A DNA stretch of 9,614 nt from Oscillospiraceae bacterium (GTDB lineage: Bacteria > Bacillota > Clostridia > UBA1381): positions 1 to 9,614 of the forward strand of contig JAFLUR010000069.1 in NCBI GenBank assembly GCA_022508725.1, given 5' to 3'. Position numbers and translations under genes: made by a program. Numbering within the stretch: position 1 is the first letter of the stretch; every line of letters starts with the position of its first letter. Of this stretch, positions 1 to 5,406 are shown piece by piece. The notes below the pieces were generated by a model, which ran no database searches, was not told where the DNA came from, and saw nothing but the letters and a program-made list of their open reading frames with translations.

Positions 1-165
1 CTTTCACAGCTTGTTCTTCGCATAAATTATTCAAGATTTAATTGGGGCATCAATACTGTTTTTCATCTTTCATTTTCTCGATTTCTTCAACAGCTTTCTT
101 ATAATCATCATCTGTTTTGCAATTTATCAAGTATCAATTGTAAAATTATTTTTAAATCCGTGTTT
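1..165. other. AT-rich flank with no convincing gene
   Basis: This stretch follows the stop codon of the last M42 gene. By eye it is clearly richer in A and T than the rest of the window. It holds no long open frame, no good intrinsic terminator and no RNA gene that I can recognise. A weak, imperfect AT-rich palindrome lies at about 120-140; it has two mismatches and no T-run on the minus strand, so I do not call it a terminator. A short coding-like frame inside the stretch is listed separately. Confidence 0.6.
50..130 (-). pseudogene. possible short gene remnant (26 codons)
   Basis: A minus-strand frame opens at a TTG (128-130), is preceded at once by an in-frame TGA, and ends in TGA at 50-52. 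The product would be 26 residues: acidic, lysine-rich and helix-prone, containing DDDYKKAVEEIEKMKDEKQ. The composition looks like protein-coding sequence and resembles the C-terminal helix of many small bacterial proteins; small antitoxins are one possibility, but I cannot identify a family. There is no Shine-Dalgarno sequence before the TTG. It may be a decayed gene end or simply chance in AT-rich DNA. Confidence 0.2.
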
Positions 166-1149
166 TTAAATTTCTCTGCAAAACGCCGCTATAAGCTCCG
201 CGCAGGCGTCCATATCCGATACCGACGCCACACCGGACGGCGAATGTACATATCTGCACGGAATCGATATTCCGCCGGTCGCCACACCCGAACGGGAGGT
301 ATGGATTGCGCCCGCATCGGTACCGCCGGCGGTCATGACCTCAAGCTGATATGGTATATCATTCTCTCTCGCGATTTTTATAAGTCCCTCTCTGACACTC
401 TTGTGACATATTATCGAGCGGTCATACAGCTTGACCGCCGCGCCGCCGCCGAGCTTTACCGCCATTCTCTCACATTCGGGCGTATCTCCGGTATCGGTAA
501 CGTCCACCGCCAGAGCTATCTCCGGCTCTATCCCGTAAGCCGCCGTACCCGCGCCGCGCAGTCCGACCTCCTCCTGAACGGTAAACGCGCAGTATATATC
601 GTTGTCACAGCCCTTTTCATCAAGAATTTCCATCGCCTTTATAAGGCATCTGCACCCCGCGCGGTTATCGAGCGTTTTGGATATTACGGTATCTCCGCTT
701 ACCGTCATATCGCCGACAAACGCCGCCGTATCGCCCACGGATACCCTTTTTTCCGCCTCCTCCGCGCTTTGTGCGCCGATGTCTATATAAAGCGCCGATA
801 TTTCTGCCTTTTTCGCAAAATTCTTTTCCTCACAGCCGATAACCCCCACCGTTCCGTTTTCGAATTTCACTCTTTTATAAGGCAGAGTCCTTACATCAAG
901 TCCGCCTACCGCATTAAATCTGACAAATCCGTTTTTGTCCGTATAAGTAACGATAACACCCACCTCGTCCATATGCGCCGCAAGCATTATCCTCTTTCCG
1001 CCGCCCTTTTTGTGCGCGATGACATTTCCCGTAATATCCTCGCTTATCTCATCACACAACGGGCGCATATATTTCTTTATTACCTCCGCCACAGCCGTTT
1101 CATTGCCCGATACTCCGTGCGCCTTTGTAAGCTCTCTTAATAACTTCAT
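166..1149 (-). CDS. M42 family metallo-aminopeptidase (third of three tandem copies)
   Basis: Predicted cytosolic dinuclear-metal aminopeptidase of the M42 (TET/FrvX/YsdC-like) family, which removes N-terminal residues from short peptides, usually as a dodecameric tetrahedral particle. With the start at 1149 the protein has 327 residues, a little short for the family (about 330-360). All expected metal and catalytic residues are visible: His59 in AHMDEVG, Asp161 in TLDNRAG, the Glu193-Glu194 pair in VQEEVGLRG, Asp216 in AVDVTD, and His302 in CRYVHSP. The loop before LYIDIGA lacks the His-Leu element seen in its two neighbours. I chose 1149 rather than the upstream ATG at 1167 because it follows GGGAGGAG with 8-base spacing and overlaps the previous stop as ATGA, a sign of translational coupling. 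Family assignment is firm; substrate preference cannot be read from sequence. Confidence 0.93.
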   Translation of the reverse strand: MKLLRELTKAHGVSGNETAVAEVIKKYMRPLCDEISEDITGNVIAHKKGGGKRIMLAAHMDEVGVIVTYTDKNGFVRFNAVGGLDVRTLPYKRVKFENGTVGVIGCEEKNFAKKAEISALYIDIGAQSAEEAEKRVSVGDTAAFVGDMTVSGDTVISKTLDNRAGCRCLIKAMEILDEKGCDNDIYCAFTVQEEVGLRGAGTAAYGIEPEIALAVDVTDTGDTPECERMAVKLGGGAAVKLYDRSIICHKSVREGLIKIARENDIPYQLEVMTAGGTDAGAIHTSRSGVATGGISIPCRYVHSPSGVASVSDMDACAELIAAFCREI

Positions 1150-2153
1150 CTCAACATCTCCTCCCATCTTTCGGTAAACAGCGCAGCAAGCTCATACACC
1201 GCTTTAATATCCGATACAGCCGCCACCGATACGGGCGAATGTATATATCTGCACGGAACGGACAGCGACGCCGTGAGTATTCCGTCCTTTGCGCGGTGTA
1301 TCGCTCCGGCATCGTTCCCGCCCATCGTTGTTCGTTTGTACTGCACCCTTATATTGTTTTTCAAGGCGGTATCATAGAGCCATCTGTGAAAGCTCCTCTT
1401 TACTATGGTCGTTCTGTCCGCAAAGCTCACCGCCGCGCCGCCGCCGCATACGGTCACATATTCATGCTCCTTTGCTCCGTATACGTCGGAACAGGTCGTT
1501 CCCTCAAGAACCAAAGCCGCGTCCGGCTTAAGATTATGCGCGTATACCGCCGCGCCGCGCAGTCCGACCTCCTCCTGAACTCCGAAAACATAATAAGTAT
1601 CGTAAATATTTTCTCTCATTATAAGATCGATAAGAATACCGCACCCCACTCTGTCATCGAGCGCCTTTGCCTTTACCTTGTCCCCGACCTCGGCATACGA
1701 TGTCGCAAAGCTTACATAATCGCCGATACTTACCTTTTTTTCCGCCTCCTCCTTTGAAGATGCCCCTATATCGATAAACAAAGAGCTTATCTGCACCGCC
1801 GTTTCCTTTTCCTCGGGTTTTTGAAGATGAACGGCTTTAAGCGCAATAATTCCCGGAACCGAACCTATCCTTACCCGTTTGGAAACAACAACGCGCGGGT
1901 CTATCCCGCCGACCGTTTTAAATTTCAGATAACCGTCGTCCGTTATCCTGCTCACAATAAATCCCACCTCGTCCATATGCGCCGAGAGCATTATGGTTTT
2001 AGGTATCCTGCCCTTTTTGAAGGCAATAAGATTTCCCATATTATCGGTGTATATTTCATCGGCATACGGGCGTATTTTATCCTCTATAAACGCCCTGACC
2101 GCGCCCTCGTTGCCCGATACGCCGTCCGTTTCGCACAATTCCTTCAAATACAA
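1146..2153 (-). CDS. M42 family metallo-aminopeptidase (second of three tandem copies)
   Basis: A 335-residue paralogue of the flanking M42 enzymes, predicted to be a cytosolic aminopeptidase. Metal and catalytic residues: His59 (AHMDEVG), Asp166 (ALDDRVG), Glu194-Glu195 (VQEEVGLRG), Glu217 (LVLEGTT) and His305 (CRYIHSP). Glu217 stands where the two neighbouring copies have Asp; to my knowledge both residues occur as ligands in the family, so the site should still bind metal. The frame starts at TTG (2151-2153) behind a strong AAGGAGGG, with no in-frame ATG near the N-terminus in a better position, so I accept TTG. The gene begins 33 bases after the preceding M42 gene and its TGA overlaps the next ATG. 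By inspection it resembles the third copy more than the first, for example GGNDAGAIH against GGTDAGAIH there. It could work alone or co-assemble with its neighbours. Confidence 0.93.
   Translation of the reverse strand: MYLKELCETDGVSGNEGAVRAFIEDKIRPYADEIYTDNMGNLIAFKKGRIPKTIMLSAHMDEVGFIVSRITDDGYLKFKTVGGIDPRVVVSKRVRIGSVPGIIALKAVHLQKPEEKETAVQISSLFIDIGASSKEEAEKKVSIGDYVSFATSYAEVGDKVKAKALDDRVGCGILIDLIMRENIYDTYYVFGVQEEVGLRGAAVYAHNLKPDAALVLEGTTCSDVYGAKEHEYVTVCGGGAAVSFADRTTIVKRSFHRWLYDTALKNNIRVQYKRTTMGGNDAGAIHRAKDGILTASLSVPCRYIHSPVSVAAVSDIKAVYELAALFTERWEEMLR
1158..1165 (-). promoter_or_regulatory. ribosome binding site fixing the start of the third M42 gene
   Basis: On the minus strand this reads GGGAGGAG, 8 bases before the ATG at 1147-1149. 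It lies inside the 3' end of the preceding M42 gene, and the start overlaps that gene's stop as ATGA. An alternative upstream ATG at 1165-1167 would overlap this site and has no comparable ribosome binding sequence. Confidence 0.8.
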
Positions 2154-2159
2154 TTTTAT

Positions 2160-2167
2160 CCCTCCTT
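2160..2167 (-). promoter_or_regulatory. ribosome binding site supporting a TTG start
   Basis: On the minus strand this reads AAGGAGGG, followed by six A/T-rich bases and the TTG at 2151-2153. The near-perfect anti-Shine-Dalgarno match and good spacing are the main reason for accepting TTG as the initiation codon of the second M42 gene. It occupies most of the short gap behind the first M42 gene. Confidence 0.8.
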
Positions 2168-2186
2168 TTTCATCAGACCTTTCCCG

Positions 2187-3254
2187 TTACCGAAGAGGTC
2201 TTTGACCCACACGGAAATCCCCGAGACGGTCTAACCTGTATAATCCCGCATAATCCTGTATAAAAAGCGTTATAAGATTGGACAGGGCATACAGATCCTT
2301 AATATCCATCGTTTCAACGCTTGTGTGCATATATTTAAGCGGCACCGAAAGCAGCACCGTCGGTATTCCTCCCGCGGCGGTCTGCGTCACCCATGCGTCC
2401 GTTCCGGTATCCCCGCCCTCTATTTCAAGCTCGGTCTTTATATTGTACCTTTTTGCCGTTTCCGTCACCTTATCAAACAGCTCCGGATTGATATTCGGTC
2501 CCTTTGCAACGGCGACGCCCGAGCCGGTTTTGAATCCGTTGTCGGGATTATCCGGCGTAAGTCCGTGCGTCACATCTATCACTATCGCCATATCCGGCTT
2601 CAACGCATTTGCCGATACCTTTGCGCCCCTTGAGCCTACCTCCTCCTGAACCGCAAACACCGCATATACGTCAAGGTCGAGATTTATCCTTCCCAGCCTC
2701 TCAAACACATCGCATACCGCCGCCGCTCCGACTCTGTCATCAAGCGATTTTCCGCATATAAGCGAGCCAAGCTCGGAAAATTCCGAATTTATCGTTATAC
2801 TGTCCCCAACGGATACAAGCTTTTTTACCTCCTCAGCCGTAAGCCCCGTGTCGATAGACAGATCGGTTATTTTTATCCCCTTTTTATCCTCTCCCGCCGA
2901 TTGAAGATGCGGCGGCTTTGCTCCCACAACTCCCCACACGTCCTTTTTTCCGTGTACCGTCACCTCCGCCGACGGCAGAGTACGCAGATCGATACCGCCT
3001 ATATTTGTGAAAAGAATAAATCCGTTTTCGTCTGTGTCGAGGACCATAAGACCCACTTCGTCCATATGCGCCTCTATCATAATGCTTTTTGCATTCTCGC
3101 TTCCCGAGCGTTTTACGGCTATTATATTGCCGAGTATATCGGTGTGTATCTCATCGGCAACGGGAGTCAGCCTTTCTTTTATAATATCGGACATACGATA
3201 TTCAAAGCCCGAAACTCCCCGCGCATCGCTCAGCTTTTTTATAAAGTCCCTCAT
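2187..3254 (-). CDS. M42 family metallo-aminopeptidase (first of three tandem copies)
   Basis: A 355-residue M42 peptidase, the most upstream and the most typical of the three copies. Expected ligands and catalytic residues are present: His63 (AHMDEVG), Asp172 (SLDDRVG), Glu204-Glu205 (VQEEVGSRG), Asp227 (IDVTHG) and His310 (KYMHTS). It keeps the Pro-Pro-His-Leu element at about 114-117 and a GTDAW segment where the other two copies have GG[TN]DAGAIH, so it belongs to a different branch. Its last 20 or so residues, after the usual terminal helix (LITLFIQDY), form an arginine-rich tail that the other two copies lack. The start is ATG with only a weak upstream AAAGG. A 100-base gap separates it from the methyltransferase, so it may have its own control. 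Role: cytosolic trimming of peptides released by endopeptidases, inferred from the family. Confidence 0.93.
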   Translation of the reverse strand: MRDFIKKLSDARGVSGFEYRMSDIIKERLTPVADEIHTDILGNIIAVKRSGSENAKSIMIEAHMDEVGLMVLDTDENGFILFTNIGGIDLRTLPSAEVTVHGKKDVWGVVGAKPPHLQSAGEDKKGIKITDLSIDTGLTAEEVKKLVSVGDSITINSEFSELGSLICGKSLDDRVGAAAVCDVFERLGRINLDLDVYAVFAVQEEVGSRGAKVSANALKPDMAIVIDVTHGLTPDNPDNGFKTGSGVAVAKGPNINPELFDKVTETAKRYNIKTELEIEGGDTGTDAWVTQTAAGGIPTVLLSVPLKYMHTSVETMDIKDLYALSNLITLFIQDYAGLYRLDRLGDFRVGQRPLR

Positions 3255-3354
3255 AAAAATTTCTGCCTTTCCGCGATCTCTCCGCGGTTTTCGAACCGCA
3301 GATCATCGCATAAATCAATACTTTACCGTTTTCCGTCCCCGGAAAATACCGGTT
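3255..3354 (-). other. intergenic spacer with two perfect hairpins
   Basis: This 100-base gap between the methyltransferase stop and the first M42 start is the longest inside the minus-strand gene run. It can form two small perfect stem-loops: a 7-bp stem at 3329-3346 with a 4-base loop, and a 6-bp stem at 3284-3299 with a 4-base loop. Neither is followed by a T-run in the direction of transcription, so neither looks like an intrinsic terminator. I see no convincing -35/-10 pair. The spacer could hold an RNA processing or stability element, or nothing functional. Confidence 0.4.
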
Positions 3355-4131
3355 TTATGTCTTTTTCAGATCGGTCATCGTTGCATAATGCAATATATCG
3401 AATACCTCCGGCAGGGTATCGATATATTTTAAATGCTCCTCCTCCCAAGCCGCCTTTTCGCCGTCGGTAAGAGAGGACGCGCCCATACCCCGGCAGGCTT
3501 TCATTCTCCCATGCCAGGCTTCTCTTGTAAACGGCACATTTATGTCATATGCAATGAGATTTGCGGTCTCAAACAAACCGTCCGTCCCTTTCGGACTTTT
3601 GGGCGCGTATCGTTTCATTCCGGCGCCGGACCAATCCGGGTTGTATTTTTTTATCAATTCCTCGCTGCGCATGGCGATTTCGCTCTCATAAGGCAGCCAC
3701 GCCATGAACAATATCAGCAAATGTCCGCCGGGCTTAAGCCATTTGTGTATTTTGGGAATGATCGATTTGTCAAAATACATAAAGCATTGACACGCCGTGA
3801 CCACATCGAAGGTTTCTTCAAAATCCAACTCCTCCGCAGGCAATGCGGCATATTCGATATTCATTCCCGCAGACAGCTTTTTCGCATATTCTATCTGATT
3901 TTCCGATATATCCGCACCCATGAATTTCGCGCCGTATTTGTACATATTCCGGGGCAGTACGCCCGTACCCGTTCCGATATCGAGAACATATTGACCTTTT
4001 GTGCAAAGGTTCAAGTCCGCGATCCGTCCGTAAAATTCTTCCGGGTAAATATCTCTGTATTTCGCATAATCGGATGAGGTTTGTCCCCAATCAAAAGCTT
4101 TTCCGTTATCGATATCCTTATTGACCGTCAC
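3355..4131 (-). CDS. class I SAM-dependent methyltransferase, substrate unknown
   Basis: A 258-residue protein with the Rossmann-type methyltransferase fold (Methyltransf_11/25-like). Motif I is VLDIGTGTG at 49-57; the acidic residue ending the second strand, which should contact the S-adenosylmethionine ribose, is Asp74 in MGADIS; the strand-4 region is FDVVTACQCFMYF (108-120), and LKPGG follows at 133-137. The C-terminal 90 residues probably form the substrate lid and carry no motif I recognise. No signal peptide or membrane segment is visible, so it should be cytosolic. The frame starts at GTG (4129-4131), 10 bases after AAGGAG. It lies 50 bases downstream of gpsA in the same orientation, suggesting cotranscription, but the neighbours do not reveal the methyl acceptor; small molecule, lipid and quinone precursors are all possible. 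Methyltransferase assignment is firm, substrate is open. Confidence 0.88.
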   Translation of the reverse strand: MTVNKDIDNGKAFDWGQTSSDYAKYRDIYPEEFYGRIADLNLCTKGQYVLDIGTGTGVLPRNMYKYGAKFMGADISENQIEYAKKLSAGMNIEYAALPAEELDFEETFDVVTACQCFMYFDKSIIPKIHKWLKPGGHLLILFMAWLPYESEIAMRSEELIKKYNPDWSGAGMKRYAPKSPKGTDGLFETANLIAYDINVPFTREAWHGRMKACRGMGASSLTDGEKAAWEEEHLKYIDTLPEVFDILHYATMTDLKKT

Positions 4132-4141
4132 AATAGATCAT

Positions 4142-4147
4142 CTCCTT
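4142..4147 (-). promoter_or_regulatory. ribosome binding site supporting a GTG start
   Basis: On the minus strand this reads AAGGAG, 10 bases before the GTG at 4129-4131. It supports the non-ATG start of the methyltransferase. An ATG immediately downstream of the site is in another frame, which closes after a few codons. Confidence 0.65.
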
Positions 4148-4181
4148 CCGTCTCAGAGCCTGTTTGGTATTCCTACAATCG

Positions 4182-5177
4182 TCATATTTTTCTGTGTTCC
4201 GTCTTTTTATCCCTTGTCATAAGATCCATTACCGCATCGCGCGGAGATTTCCCCTCAAACAATATTTTATTCGCCTCCGCCGTTATCGGCATCTCCACGC
4301 CGTATTTTTTTGACAGCGCGTATGCCGCCTTTGCCGCGTTTACGCCCTCCACGACCATATGTACTTCATCAAGCGTTTCTTCAAGGCTCTTTCCCTTGCC
4401 GAGCAGTATTCCGGCGCGTCTGTTACGGCTGTGCATACTTGTGCAGGTCACTATCAGATCACCCACGCCGCTCAGTCCCGAAAAGGTTTCCGCCCGCGCG
4501 CCCATCGCAACGCCGAGCCGCGTTATTTCGGCGAGTCCCCTTGTCATAAGCGCCGCCTTTGTGTTATCCCCAAATCCGAGTCCGTCGCTTATTCCGGCGC
4601 ACAGCGCGATAATATTTTTAAGCGCGCCGCCCATTTCCACGCCCGTAACATCGGTGCTTGTATATACCCGGAATACATCGTTCATAAATATATCCTGCAC
4701 ATATTCCGCCGTTTTTATATCCTCGGCTGCCGCCACATTTGTGGTCGGCACACCCCGGCTCACCTCCTCGGCATGGGACGGACCGCTCATGACCGCGATT
4801 TTTGCCTGCGGTATCTCCTCCGCATACACACGGCTCAGTCTTTTTAACGACCCCTCCTCTATTCCCTTCGATATATTGACGATAACTCCGCCCTCCTTCA
4901 CATACCGGCTCATTTGTTTTGCCGTAGTCCTTGCCGCAGGCGACGGGGGCGCCGTCACCGTAATCTCCGCGCCTTCAATACATTCCCGCATATCATGTGA
5001 GCACACTATATTGTCGGGAAAGATAATTCCGGGAAGAAAATCCTTGTTTTCTCTGTCACGGTTTAATCTGTCGCTTTCCTCCCGCTGCCATGACCATAAA
5101 CACACGTCATATTTCCGGGCAAGCAGTACCGCGACCGCGCTGCCCCATCCTCCCGAGCCTATTACAGCTGCTTTCAT
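4182..5177 (-). CDS. gpsA: glycerol-3-phosphate dehydrogenase [NAD(P)+]
   Basis: Reduces dihydroxyacetone phosphate to sn-glycerol 3-phosphate, the backbone for phospholipid synthesis; soluble cytosolic enzyme. The 331-residue length is normal. The N-terminal Rossmann domain opens with the dinucleotide-binding loop GSGGWGSA (7-14). NISKGIE (101-107) carries Lys104 and GPSHAEEV (132-139) follows. The helical C-terminal domain carries the family signatures EMGGALKNIIAL (181-192, with the catalytic lysine expected at Lys187), GFGDNTKAAL (201-210) and SGLSGVGDL (233-241), then the conserved SRNRRAG. I start at ATG 5175-5177 because the dinucleotide-binding strand follows immediately and AAGGGGG lies 7 bases upstream; the frame is open to 5228 but that extension is not GpsA-like. 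It is the first gene of the minus-strand run and has its own promoter. Confidence 0.97.
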   Translation of the reverse strand: MKAAVIGSGGWGSAVAVLLARKYDVCLWSWQREESDRLNRDRENKDFLPGIIFPDNIVCSHDMRECIEGAEITVTAPPSPAARTTAKQMSRYVKEGGVIVNISKGIEEGSLKRLSRVYAEEIPQAKIAVMSGPSHAEEVSRGVPTTNVAAAEDIKTAEYVQDIFMNDVFRVYTSTDVTGVEMGGALKNIIALCAGISDGLGFGDNTKAALMTRGLAEITRLGVAMGARAETFSGLSGVGDLIVTCTSMHSRNRRAGILLGKGKSLEETLDEVHMVVEGVNAAKAAYALSKKYGVEMPITAEANKILFEGKSPRDAVMDLMTRDKKTEHRKI

Positions 5178-5184
5178 ATAAAAA

Positions 5185-5191
5185 CCCCCTT
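5185..5191 (-). promoter_or_regulatory. gpsA ribosome binding site
   Basis: On the minus strand this reads AAGGGGG, with 7 bases to the ATG at 5175-5177. It decides between this start and the longer open frame reaching 5228. Confidence 0.75.
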
Positions 5192-5252
5192 GTTTTGGAA
5201 AATATCGATTTCCTAAACCGGAACTCAATTTAAAAAACGATCATCTGTACTC

Positions 5253-5281
5253 ATTATATCACAGCTTTGAATTATTTTCTA
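5253..5281 (-). promoter_or_regulatory. predicted sigma-A promoter for gpsA and the downstream genes
   Basis: On the minus strand a perfect TATAAT (5258-5253) is preceded by TGA, giving an extended -10 element (TGnTATAAT). A weak -35 box TAGAAA (5281-5276) sits 17 bases upstream; a poor -35 is usual with an extended -10. Transcription would begin near 5246, leaving a leader of about 70 bases before the gpsA ATG. No other promoter is evident for the five minus-strand genes. Confidence 0.65.
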
Positions 5282-5302
5282 CTGTTTTTATTGATTTATA
5301 TC

Positions 5303-5331
5303 TTGCAAACGACAGAAATATTATGTATAAT
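5303..5331 (+). promoter_or_regulatory. predicted sigma-A promoter for the D,D-carboxypeptidase gene
   Basis: TTGCAA (5303-5308) as -35, a 17-base spacer, and a perfect TATAAT (5326-5331) as -10. Transcription would start near 5338, about 70 bases before the TTG start codon at 5407. Its -35 box is only 21 bases from the -35 box of the divergent gpsA promoter. Confidence 0.7.
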
Positions 5332-5393
5332 GTTATATATACTCATATAAAAAGGAAATCCGGCAAGTTTGTGAACAATTTATTTTAGGATAC

Positions 5394-5397
5394 GGAG
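5394..5397 (+). promoter_or_regulatory. ribosome binding site supporting a TTG start
   Basis: GGAG, 9 bases before the TTG at 5407-5409. This start gives a lysine-lysine N-terminus and a complete signal peptide, whereas the next in-frame ATG would begin in the middle of the hydrophobic core. Confidence 0.65.
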
Positions 5398-5406
5398 CTG
5401 ATAACT

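Noticed and set aside
120..140. Palindrome downstream of the last M42 gene as an intrinsic terminator
   Set aside because: AT-rich stem with mismatches and no following T-run on the minus strand; termination of this gene run may lie elsewhere.
160..1140. Long plus-strand open frame opposite the third M42 gene
   Set aside because: It is the antisense shadow of a gene with a complete set of M42 catalytic motifs; the translated product is Arg/Tyr/His-rich and resembles no family.
1150..1167. Longer N-terminus for the third M42 gene (ATG at 1167)
   Set aside because: It would overlap the strong ribosome binding site that serves the ATG at 1149, and the added residues do not belong to the family's N-terminus.
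2154..2173. Five-codon minus-strand mini-frame (ATG at 2171-2173) before the second M42 gene as a leader peptide
   Set aside because: It consists mostly of the ribosome binding site itself and has no site of its own; most likely chance.
4081..5181. 366-codon plus-strand open frame opposite gpsA
   Set aside because: The minus strand carries unmistakable GpsA signatures with a ribosome binding site and promoter; the plus-strand product is low-complexity Ser/Pro/Ile-rich.
5178..5228. Longer N-terminus for gpsA (open frame to 5228)
   Set aside because: The family begins with the Rossmann strand immediately after the ATG at 5177, which has its own AAGGGGG site.
5178..5250. Riboswitch or attenuator in the gpsA leader
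   Set aside because: Only a small AT-rich hairpin near 5197-5213 is visible; no known riboswitch core or terminator was recognised.
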